A DNA stretch of 64,000 nucleotides from Dermacentor variabilis (lineage: Eukaryota; Arthropoda; Arachnida; Ixodida; Ixodidae), in the NCBI RefSeq assembly GCF_050947875.1, contig NC_134568.1, positions 197,752,353 through 197,816,352 of the forward strand, in the 5' to 3' direction. Numbering within the stretch: the stretch's first letter is position 1; the number at the start of each line of letters is the position of its first letter. Positions 9,168-18,951 of the stretch are shown piece by piece. Under the pieces are notes generated by a model that had not been told where the DNA came from, did no database searches, and worked only from the letters and a program-made list of their open reading frames with translations. The position numbers and the translations under genes are program-made.

Positions 9168-9652
9168 CGTAGGAATCAGCCTCAAAATTGTTTGTTACTG
9201 ATGTTTTTCTTCCTGAGGCAGGATTTTTTTTAACATATTGCTTTTGTTTAGTGTTTCAAAGTGATGATATGCTTTCTAGTGCAATTTTTCAATTTGTGGA
9301 CGCGTTCTGAGTGATGCTAGACTACTGTAAGGAACTAGGCAGTGGTATAAAAAGGGGAAAGAGCCTGGCAGGGCTTAGTGAGGGTTGTGCCGTGCTTGCT
9401 GACTGAGCGGTTGAGTTTCAGCGTAGTTCTAACGCTTGCCGGGAACGAGAACAAAAATGTGAACTCTCCCGAAGTCACTTTGCAGTGTCCCGTGCGAACC
9501 TGAACAAGAGAACGAGGCCTTCTCTGTGCGCTGCGCTCAAGAAACGTCGAGGGACGCCCGACTTCGGTTATGAGCATCATCGAGCGACATCCCTCCGGAC
9601 AGCGGATGCAGTCCCCTGTCCATCGGGATCTCCTTTCCCCGGCGGGGCGGTC
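9168..9652 (+). other. 3' noncoding region of the LTR element, with TATA-like and purine-rich tracts
   Basis: 485 bp lie between the pol stop and the 3' LTR. Directly before the LTR is a G-rich but impure stretch (GGCGGGGCGG, 9641-9650), a weak polypurine tract. A much better purine run (AAAAAGGGGAAAGAG, about 9349-9363) overlaps a TATA-like box (TATAAAAA, 9346-9353) some 300 bp further upstream. It may be a second priming site, an internal promoter or the relic of an older LTR. No ORF of note. Confidence 0.55.
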
Positions 9653-10361
9653 TGATGCGTTTCGCCTGCGACACGTGGTTTTGCCGGCGCGACTGCGGCG
9701 GGGCGGCAGACATTTTGGCCCGATCGTCGTCGCCGCAACGCTCATCGGCAGGTGTTTCCAGGCGCGACTGCGGCGATGCGACCGCAAAGGATCACCCTCT
9801 CATTCCAGTCATTGTGCCCGAACCAGGCGATGCGAAAGCAGGGATCATCCTCTCATTACAGTCATTGTGCCCGACCGGCAGCGCTACGACAGGGTGCTAC
9901 GAGATCGTGCTCGACATGGTGCTACGGCAGCGCTACGACAGGGTGCTACGAGATCGTGCTCGACATGGTGCTACGGCAGCGCTACGACAGTGTGTGTCAC
10001 CATTAGCCCATTGTACATTCACGTGCTCGTCTTTTGAGGGGTTCCTTCTTGCCCTCAACTGCGAGAGTATAAAAACAGCTGCCCCGGACGCCAAAAGGAG
10101 GGCTCCGATTTCTTCTGTTGAGTAAAGTGCTCTCCCGTCTCTCTACTTCGGTCAACCTGACCGCCAACTCTTTGCGATGTTAAAATAAACAAGTTGTTTT
10201 GTTGTTACCAGTCGACTCATGCTTTGCCGGGACCTTCGGATGCTTCCAGTTGTACCCCAGGCCGCCAGGCCAACGCTACCCTTGGGGCTTGCGACCCAGG
10301 TACAACCACGGGCGTCAGCGCCGAGTTCCCAACAGATCGTACCAGCGGTGCGATCCAAACA
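9653..10361 (+). repeat. 3' long terminal repeat
   Basis: 709 bp, starting TGATGCG and ending CCAAACA. It matches the 5' LTR base for base as far as I could compare, apart from position 3 (A here, T there). It holds the same TATA box (10068-10075), AATAAA (10184-10189) and U3 repeats (9877-9990). Confidence 0.93.
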
Positions 10362-10365
10362 ACCC
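10362..10365 (+). repeat. Target-site duplication, right copy (ACCC)
   Basis: ACCC follows the terminal CA of the 3' LTR and matches 3601-3604. The next base (G) and the base before the left copy (C) differ, so the duplication is 4 bp. Confidence 0.8.
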
Positions 10366-13300
10366 GAACACTAGCACCTCAGACACGCGACTTCATGGCC
10401 AGCAGCAGAGCGCCACAACCTCGAAGCAAGCGGAGTCAGAGAACAAGAGGCGGGACATCGCTGTCGGGTTGATGCTTCAACTATGCAAGTAAGAAATGAC
10501 GTCACATTGGGCGCCTGAACTCGTCCGGTGCTGACGTGCGCATCATTACCAAGCGGGCCTAATTCAACACTGAGTTGTCAAAGCTCGATGGTTGTGGCAC
10601 GCATTTTTGGCAGACACAAACTCACGTCTGCCACACTGGCAGCATACTATATATATATATACGAGAAATCAAGAAGGGGAGCGGGAGAAAGAAGATCCAT
10701 GATGAATACGGTTGATTATGAAGTCAAAAGGAAAAGAAACTATCTTTACGGTACATGGCGTTGCTGACAGAAGTGAATCACGAAAAAGAAAACGTTCGGG
10801 CAGATGTCCGTCTTCGCCTCTAAATTCAGCGACGGAGACGAAATCTCACACAGAGGTAAGTACACAGCACCTCAGCCGTCTCGGCTCTTAGAAGAGACGT
10901 CAAGAGCATGCACAGGATAATGCGTATACGCGTGCATTCTGAGCTTGCCTTCCGGCTCAAGATGCGACGGACGACATCAGCTCCGTCGCCCACCTTGTGT
11001 ACCTTCCGCGAATGCCAAAGGACACCAACACGTACAGCAGTGGGCGCTTATTACTCCCTTCGCGCCTGGTTTGGTCTTAACCCACTACTTTCGCCATTGC
11101 AAGCGGGCACTTTAGCGCGCGTTGCGGCGCACCGTGCGTCACTTAGCGAGCGCGAGCTCTGCCATATATTAGCGGGGCCGCGAGGCGAAGGATGAGTAAA
11201 AGTCGAGAGCCATTCGCTGTCCCGCCCAGAGGGAATGCACATTACCCCAGTGAGTCTCTTGTTTGTCCGCGTGAGAAGCGACCTAATGAAGGCCGTGCGG
11301 TTTCAACACTGCTCCCAGTCATTTGTTCACACACTGGGCGGAAAGACATTAAAGCAAATTGCGGGCGGCAAACTGTCGCCTTACAGTGATTTTGAACGGA
11401 GTAGAGTAAAAAAAAAAAAAAAAGACAAGCGAACGGCATGGTGGATTTCTGACACTCTATGGTTCCCTTTCTTTATTTGTATTTGATAAATCGCATAACT
11501 GCACAGTGAAACCTCTCTGCTTATAACCCTTAGCGGCAGTGGCCATAGCGTGTAAAATTCCGCGCCGCGTCCGCGTTGGAAATCCCAGTGAATATTGTTA
11601 TATTCGTGTCGGTGAACGTGCTGCATTGTGGCCATGATTTATCAGCCGCACGCGGCGATCTGGGTATACTCTCTGCACCATGGCATGTGGGCTGCGTGAT
11701 CCTGGCCAGCCTTGCAGCTTACCCGCTAGGTCATTAGTTGGTGTACAAACGTGCAAGTTTAGAGCGGATTAATTTATACACACTAACAAGTAATAAACAA
11801 AGAATGACATATACCGCGGTGCTAAAGAGTCAGCCCAGAGAAATGAACGGTAGGCGTGGGATATAGAGGGTGACCATTTTTAAGTTTTATGAAATTTTTA
11901 AAAATAGGCTGTCGCAGACAACATAATTCTAGTGCTCCATCTGGATGATTCATAGAAGCGGACGCTACTTGCACGAGAAATCCAAACACATTTTCAACAG
12001 ATTAACAAAAATCCACTAATTATATTTTCATTTAATTACTTTACGGCACATATTGAAATTTACGAATTGTAGCCGGTGAGTTTGCAAGCCGGTGAGTTTG
12101 AAGCCTTATTCTACAGAATAAGGCTTCGAGTAGAGAAACTTTACCACAGAATGAGGCACAGCGCCGCCTTTGAGCCGAAGAAGGCACTGCGCTTCAATGA
12201 CGCTCCTTGGCCGATTCAACGACGAGGAGTTACTTGAAGAACACACCTTCCTTCGTTGTGCATTAGAGCAGACGCCGAGAGAACCTGGTTACAAAATGTT
12301 TGCTCATGGTTAGACATGAAGTGTCACTGAATTGGCGTGACCAGCTCATGTGGAGGGGTGGCGCTGCCATTCACCCTCATCAGTCGAGGCGCAGTCCGTG
12401 GAGTGTCGAGTGGATCCAGAACACGGGAGTCGTTCGACGCTCACGTTTCTGTCGCCGCCGCCGCAAGGCCGTACGATACACTTATATCGAGGTGGAAGCT
12501 ATTTAACACACTGCGCTGCCGTTGTACTGCAAATAAAATTCGCCTTTCACAATACCACGATTAAACATGTGACGCGCAACTGAAATCGCAGATGAGTGGT
12601 CAGCGAGACAAATAAAAAAAGTTGAACGGGCAAAAGGACACGGAAAGCGACCAAGGTTTCTCAGGCCAAACTTCAAGTACACCATCTTCGGGCACGCGGC
12701 TATGCGCCGCCACGTGCAGATGGAGCAAAAAGAAAGCTCTTTCTCCGTTTCCTTTCCTTCAGAAAACTTTCAACCTCCGAAACGCGTGTTGTTTGCGTGT
12801 TCGTCATTTCGCAGGCGAATTAGAGGCCTGCCACAGCGCTGGACTGACAGCTCCTCGAACTGTGGGTGCCGTGTTTACGATACCGTCACCGTCACGTAGG
12901 CTTTATTTGCCCATGCCATGAGCCGAGAGCCAAAGCGACTTGTCACCTGTCAGGTTTTCCCACGCTCCTTGGCGGCTTGCGAAAGAACAAGGAAAGTGAG
13001 TCCCTCGCAATACAAAAGAGTGGGGGTGACGTGAACAGTGCTGCCGCTTCTTTCGTCACTCCACCAAATCTTAGCCTGCGTGTATAGAACACGTGTCGCA
13101 CTGCAGCGACTCGGAAAGGGCGCAAACTTTTTTTTTTCTCTCCTGCCTATATAAGACACGCTATGACCTCGCTGTCCGTCACTTACGCGCCCTTCTACGG
13201 TTACCACGGCACGCTCCGTGTTTGATTGCAAGAATGATTGCATAATGATAATACAAAATATTTTCGAATCCTTGACTACCCTTTCCAGGTTAGTAAGAGC

Positions 13301-13414
13301 AAATTTTGCGTGCCTTGAAATTATGACAAAAGAATTGAACACAACCGAAAGTGAGCTAGGAAAAATAGAACGAGCTTCAGAGTACCGCGGTGCGAGCTGT
13401 AGCATAATATTACG
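10366..13414. other. No supported gene
   Basis: I see no gene or named repeat in these 3 kb. There is a short TA run (about 10646-10661) and a poly-A run near 11408-11422. Open frames on both strands are short and look non-coding. Confidence 0.5.
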
Positions 13415-14880
13415 GCAATGCAGTTTTCCTTAAACGAAACACGCCTATTGCTAAGCAGTATGGAATGGAAGCTAGAATCGATTGGAATAACCGGCCCAGC
13501 TTTAACTTTACTGCGCAGTTACTTACAAGACCGAGAACAATCCGTGTATATATCTGGTACTTACTCATTACTTAAAGTAACTAACATTGGTGCGCCGCAA
13601 TTAAGGCTCGGTTCTTGGTCCTCTCTTATTTTTAATCTATATCAATAACCTTCCATTATGTCTAAGCTCATCTAATTGTATACTCTATGCTGACGACACT
13701 ACTACACTAAGTGCAGGTAAATGTATAGACTTACTCTTATCCCAAATTAACAAAGACGCCGCCAATGTATTGAACTGGTGCCCGAGTAATGGACTAAGTA
13801 TTAACACTAACAAGTCTAATTTTATTTCAATTTTCTCATACAATAGGTACATTTCTGCCACTCCATCTATTCACATTGGTAATGACAGAATATTTGCTTC
13901 TGACGATACTACCTTCTTGGGGGTAAAATTGGATTGGCACCTGAAATTTATTACGCATATAAAATCAATAATGCAGAAATCGGTAGGTGGCATAAGAATT
14001 CTACTAAAGGCTAGGTCATACGTTGATATTAAAGCCCTGCTTTCCCTTTATTACATTTATTCACAGTCATTTCAGTTACTGTATTTCTACATGGGCTAAC
14101 ACTTACCCTACACATTTGTGCCCATTGCAGTGCATTCAAAATCAGGCTATACGTATCATGACATTTAACAATCCTACACCTGCAGCTAATGCTTCCTTGT
14201 TTTTTCGTGATCGCAACATATTACAACTGAATAACTTAAACAAATACTCTCTCGGCATTTTATTTTACAAATTCGTTAATGGAAAACCCTCAATAGCCCT
14301 TTTTAACCTACATCAGTTATCACATGCCACTTCTACAAGATTCGCTTCACAGAACAACTTTTTGTTTCCTAAGCCAAGAACTAATTTTGGAAAATTCACC
14401 GCTAATTTTGCGTCAGCTCCACTATGGAATACCTTACCCACTAAGCTTAAAGAATATTGTGCCATTAGTTCATATAAAGTCGAGTTGCGCGCGTTCTTGT
14501 ATAAAGCTTTTTCTTAAATATATTTTATGGATATTTCTATTTTTTTCTTTTCTTTCATACCTACGTTTCATTATTTATTAGGTGCTTATTTTTTATTGCG
14601 ACAGCGTGCCTTCTGGCATAAAGAAATATTTAAACGTGTAGATACACGCCGGATTCTCGGAGGAAGTCCAGCAATGTCCGGTGGTGGGGCCCCAAGATCC
14701 AACTGCTTATGCTCGTACTTTAATCATGTATGCACCGATTTGCCGTTTGCAAATCTCATTTTCCTGTTGTAAGTATTAACAGGAGGTCTCGCCCTTACAG
14801 TGTTTGACTATGAGGCATCTTTCTGTATATATTTATACCTAAATGTAGTTATATTATAAGCAATAAAAAGTTTCAAATTT
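13415..14880 (+). pseudogene. 5'-truncated CR1/L2-like LINE, 3' half of RT ORF and 3' UTR
   Basis: The fragment starts inside the reverse-transcriptase domain. 13418-13648 encodes the palm region (SYLQDREQSVYISGTY) followed by a degraded version of the conserved GVPQG motif. The catalytic LYADDTTTL lies near 13680-13705 in another frame. 13770-14099 and 14023-14517 carry the thumb and the C-terminal region (ANTYPTHLCPLQCIQNQAIR, then APLWNTLPTKLKEY). At least two frameshifts break it, so it is dead. A 3' UTR of about 360 bp follows, with a short GGAGGTC...GAGGCATC hairpin-like region and AATAAA near 14862. The end shares features with 46373-46513. The clade call rests on the C-terminal motif pattern. 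Confidence 0.8.
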
Positions 14881-14884
14881 TGAA

Positions 14885-15327
14885 AACGAAGCGAACTTCT
14901 GTCGAACCATAGCATATAGATCGTGCTTGTCGGCGTCCGAACGACTTCTGAGCGGTTGGAAGACTTCGGCACTTAGGCAGATGCTCGGCTGCTGTATGCT
15001 TCCACAGCTAGGCATAACGTTAAGAGACAGAAAGGGGGCGGTTTGGATAAGAGAGCGAACGGGTATAGCCGACATTCCAATTGACATTAATAGAAAAAAA
15101 AAACGGAGCTGGGCAGGTCATGTAATGCGCAGGTCAGATAACCGGTGGACAATTAGAGGCACAGAATGGGCGCCAAGAGAAGGAAGACGCAGTCGAGGAA
15201 GGCAGAAGACTATAGGTGGGGCAATGAAATGAGGAAATTCGCGGGCGCTAGTTGGAGTCGGTTGGCGCAGCACAGGGATAATTGCAGATCGCAGGGAGAG
15301 GCCTTCGTCGTGCAGTAGACATAAAAG

Positions 15328-15402
<75 letters not shown>

Positions 15403-15403
15403 G

Positions 15404-15443
<40 letters not shown>
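14885..15443 (+). pseudogene. 3' end of an RTE-like LINE with microsatellite tail
   Basis: Frame pieces encode AVWIRERTGIADIPIDI, RSWAGHVMRRSDNRWTIR and FAGASWSRLAQ, the conserved C-terminal end of RTE-type endonuclease-reverse transcriptases. The same protein end occurs on the minus strand at 41350-41660. The coding part is frameshifted near 15230. The element ends at TAGACATAAAAG, then a trinucleotide tail that changes from ATT to GAT. It abuts the LINE at 13415-14880 with almost no gap, so one may have inserted into or beside the other. Confidence 0.75.
15328..15443 (+). repeat. (ATT)n(GAT)n microsatellite tail of the RTE LINE
   Basis: About 25 ATT units followed by about 13 GAT units. 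The position directly after the RTE coding end suggests that it began as the element's 3' tail and later expanded. Confidence 0.95.
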
Positions 15444-15857
15444 AGTCCAGTTTGGTCTGGTCAGGTGAATAACTTGAGAAGGCGGAAATTACCAGCACGA
15501 CAAATCTCAATGTTGCAAGTAGCTAGTCAAATATTCACTAGTTAACTTTGTAATTATGCACTTTAGGGACAAGATGCAAATGCAGAAATGAAGCCTAGCC
15601 GTAGAATTCTTGAATTCACGTTTACTTAGTAAAGTCTAGCCCCACTTTCAAGATTTCCGTTTACATAAGCTGCTTCGGCTGCTAACGTCATTCGGATAGC
15701 ACATCTTAATGACTGAGTGGCGCTATTCTTAAGATTTCTCCTAAGCAGACATGACTTTACTACTGCACTCGGACTCAATGTCACTATTCCAACATGTGCC
15801 ATAATATGCATAACTGAACAGGTAATTAGGGAATCTTGTTAATTAAATATTTAGACA
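15444..15857. other. No supported gene
   Basis: AT-rich spacer with no recognisable coding sequence or repeat. Confidence 0.5.
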
Positions 15858-16325
15858 TTGAGATTTCTCATGCAGGTAATTTCTGCAACTTCAAAAATCC
15901 CAGCGGGTTCACGAACCCCGGTTGACCCACACGATGGCATCTCGAAAAGATACACCGACATCTTGAACCATTACAGACTGGGTAGGAGGACCTACCCTCC
16001 CCTGCATTCCAAGCTGACCAGAGAAAACGCGGTGTTGTTCCGGAATCTACAGACCGGTACATTTCCGCATGGCACCCTGCTGCACGACATGTATCCTACG
16101 AGCTACGCTTCCTAGTGCGCCTTCTGCTCGGCGCCCAGTACCCTCTACTACGTGGTATGGGAGTGTGGGCACAGCCCATCTACACCACCCATCATCGGAC
16201 CAACCGTCAAGCAGTGGGAAGCCCAGCTGACAAGCCCGAGCCCTGAAGATCAGCATCGTCTGACGAGCAGGGCCAAGCTATTGGCTGAGACCCACGGCAT
16301 TCTTGCAGTAGGGACGCCGCCCACC
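15858..16325 (+). pseudogene. C-terminal part of an I/R1-like LINE ORF2, one in-frame stop
   Basis: One reading frame is open from 15858 to 16430 except for a TAG at 16113-16115. It encodes LTRENAVLFRNLQTGTFPHG, then CAFCSAPSTLYYVVWECGH, a C-x2-C...C...H cluster, then WEAQLTSPSPEDQHRL. This is the usual end of tick I/R1-type LINE polyproteins, with a zinc-binding C-terminal motif after the RNase H region. The stop lies between the two halves of the motif block (YAS*CAFC). RT and RNase H domains are absent, so it is 5'-truncated. Its last residues match the short tail at 2030-2150. Confidence 0.7.
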
Positions 16326-16469
16326 TCGGACGATTCTATCGTCAGATCATTTCTACAAGTTTATTCTTCCTACTTCAAAAAAACCCACCCTAAAATACAT
16401 AACAGCGTTGTATCTTTCAGACGATCCTAAAAAAAAATAAAATAAATGTAGAAGGATGGTCGAAACATC

Positions 16470-16553
16470 AACAAATAACAAACAAACAAACAAACAAACA
16501 AACAAACAAACAAACAAAAAAGTCGATCAGACAAACACACACACACGCACGCA
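16470..16553. repeat. (CAAA)n and (CA)n microsatellites
   Basis: A CAAA run (about 16470-16520), a 10-bp spacer, and an AC/GCAC run (about 16530-16553). Confidence 0.9.
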
Positions 16554-17997
16554 CGGGTGGTGCATATACGTATATTAGGTATGTTAGGTATGCGTCGTGC
16601 AGAGCCACTGAGAGATTGGAACCGGGTAATGTAGTGATCCTGATCCGCAGCCGCGCACTGATTCCAGGCACGTAGGTTCACGCGGCGGCTGCGCGAATAC
16701 GCGACACTTGATGATAGGCCTGTAGTTGCCTGGCTCTCACGAGCTCAAGCATTTTCGCAGAATCGGTTCAATTACTGGGCCATGACCTCGCGGGGCGTAG
16801 ACCTGTGTGGGCATGCGTGCAATGCGGAGATTTAGAGAGGATGAATTCGTCCTGAAAGCAAAATGCTTCAAGTGCTTCGAGGTTGTTGTGGGAGTGCGTC
16901 GTGCGAAAATTCAAGCACACGCGCGCACACGATGCATTCCAACGAAGGATGCATTGCACTCCCATTCGCAAACACTTGGAAGGTATTTTATTTTTTTTAT
17001 TTATTTTTTTTATGGGTAGGACCACATCAACTGCTTTATTTTTCTAGAAGCAGTTGTACCCAGTTTTACCGCTTAAGTTTATTTAAATGATATACCACAC
17101 TTAAGACCCAAAGCTACGTTGTAGCATCTGCAAACACGTTTCTCATCAAAAATACGCATGTCGCCGGCGCCCAAGTGGGAAGTTGCTCACTACGGGATTT
17201 TCCCAGGACAAGTTCACTTTCGATAATTTAGAAATCATGCGCAATGTTCGTTGTTTAAGCTGCAGGACCTCGTGTACATTAAGTTAGAATGCAAACAAAG
17301 CAGAAATTCCACATTTTTATGCTCGACTCAGCTCATTTACGTATCGAGAAAACCGCCTGTCATGATGTACATAACACACAGTAAAACTGTGGCCTATATT
17401 AAACGCCGCATCCTTGTTGGTGGTGTCGAGCAAAATATATCGCTAATTTCGAAGTAAATATTAACATATCGAACTTAAACGGCTGCACATGAGCCCAGGT
17501 GTTTGGGCGAGCGCAGGAGCCGGCCCCGAAGGTATGCGCTGTCGCTGAGGCACCGCTGAGCGCTGCATGCGCTGCTCGAGCTGGATGCTTTGAGCCGGCT
17601 TCTAAAGTCTCCGTCAAGGTGGGGCCGGCCACCGCAGAGGCCGCACATAGCGGATGGCTGCGCTGCTCGGAGCAGCAGCAGCAGCAGCAGCAACGGTGAC
17701 AGCAATGAACAGTGCAAAGGCCGACGCCCCTTCAGTTGCCCCCCCCCCCCCCCCCCTTGCACGGTGAATGGGGCGGCGGACGTGCGCCGGCGCCACGACG
17801 CTTTATGCAGCAGTGCGTTCAAAAAGCGCCGCCGCCAAGGTGGGGACGGGGAATCAAACGAAAGGCGGAGACTCGTGAAAGCGCTCCCAGCATTTAGGCC
17901 GCGTTGTTTGTTTTCGCCGTCTGCTTCCCCTTTAACGCCGGCCTTTTAGTCAGCTGAAGTGTGTTAACGGCCTCCGTGGGTAGTGCGCTGTATAGCG
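16554..17997. other. No firm gene; CAG and poly-C tracts
   Basis: No gene is supported. A short CAG run (about 17676-17693, glutamine in one frame) and an 18-base C run (about 17739-17756) sit in a GC-rich patch of about 400 bp. Frames through it are repeat artefacts. Confidence 0.5.
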
Positions 17998-18218
17998 CTA
18001 CTCCAAGAGGGTCAGGTCGCCTTCGGGGGACGCAGTAATTAAAATCGCCAGCGTGCCTTCGGAAGGAACGTGGAGGGCAGAGACTTTGATGGAATGGAAC
18101 GTGTGCCAGAAGAAGGGGGAGGGGGGAAGCGCTGATATGGTGGCGCAACAAACGGCCTCGTCCAGAAAGAACACATACGTATCATGGCAGTGGATCCAGA
18201 GGTGATAGGTGCCTTTAA
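17998..18218 (-). CDS. Possible terminal coding exon, unidentified
   Basis: This minus-strand frame reads with protein-like composition (YHLWIHCHDTYVFFLDEAV, then FHSIKVSALHVPSEG) to a stop at 17998. A possible acceptor (ATTGCAG) lies at its upstream edge, but the pyrimidine tract before it is poor. No poly-A signal is close. The product is unknown. The aromatic-rich pattern suggests a beta-rich extracellular domain, which is only an impression. It could equally be a chance frame. Confidence 0.22.
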
Positions 18219-18683
18219 CTGCAATTTTGGTAATAAGCATGGGCTTTCATAGTTTGTTGAAAACACATACTCACCGACTGAGCATGTAATGTTGTACAGA
18301 TCAATAACTGGCCTCGTATGACCTTCGTGAACGTACCTCGTCCTACCAATAAATTTCACAGTTGTAGTCTGTGTGTTGTATTGTTTATTATGAACAAAAT
18401 AGGCACGCGTCTGCATTCTGTCGTGTATTTCTATGAAAAAAAGAAAAGAACGTAACCCAAGGCCAGTGAATGTGCTAATTAAGTAGCAATGTTCATCAAA
18501 CACAACTTCACAGCAGGCGTTTTATACGAAACGCGTCGTTTATCATCATCTGTTAAAACATAGAACTCGTAACCTTATCAATTGTTTGGCCTATCTTTCT
18601 CAACATGATAGCTTTCCCTTCCCACTAGTGCTACTCACTATCTGCATTAGAGGGTCTCGCTTTTCGTCCAACGAAAACGGCTG

Positions 18684-18725
<42 letters not shown>
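18684..18725. repeat. (TA)n microsatellite
   Basis: About 20 TA units. Confidence 0.95.
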
Positions 18726-18728
<3 letters not shown>

Positions 18729-18883
18729 AGAGAAGAAGAATGTGGGATTCGGAAATTAGCGGCTACATCATGGATAAGTAAGGCGCCTCCTAGTGCCTGA
18801 ATAGTTTCCTGAAACATGGACAATGTAGTGTGGTTCCGTTGTCAATGAAAGCCCGGCCCCAGGGGGACAGGCTCAGTGACAGT

Positions 18884-18951
18884 AGGCGGAAAGCGCGGAG
18901 TCATCGAAGTTGACGCGCGCCCCAATAAGGCGTATGTTGTATACGCACAGG
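18884..18951 (+). CDS. Possible short internal exon, unidentified
   Basis: GKRGVIEVDARPNKAYVVYA is encoded directly upstream of a good splice donor (CACAG|GTAAAC at 18951/18952). The acceptor side is weak (GTGACAG|TAG or CAGTAG|GCGG). Composition is protein-like and the donor is the best evidence. The product is unknown. Confidence 0.2.

Larger units (their letters stand above)
3605..10361 (+). mobile_element. Complete Gmr1-like Ty3/Gypsy LTR retrotransposon
   Basis: This 6757-bp element has 709-bp LTRs beginning TG and ending CA, a 4-bp ACCC target duplication, a TGG-starting primer-binding site just inside the 5' LTR, and one uninterrupted gag-pol ORF. The pol order is protease, integrase, reverse transcriptase, RNase H. 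That is the order of Ty1/Copia, but every domain is Ty3/Gypsy-like in sequence. This order, together with a SCAN-like capsid, is the hallmark of the Gmr1 group. There is no envelope ORF. The LTRs differ at one visible position, so the insertion is young and the copy may still be autonomous. The 5' and 3' noncoding regions are 354 bp and 485 bp. Confidence 0.93.

Noticed and set aside
3605..10361. Endogenous retrovirus with an envelope gene
   Set aside because: No ORF follows pol. The 485 bp before the 3' LTR are too short for env, so it is a retrotransposon.
15118..15510. Poly-Asn/poly-His and poly-Tyr/poly-Asp proteins
   Set aside because: Translations of the ATT/GAT tail of the RTE LINE. 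The same applies to 41148-41529 and 26782-27123.
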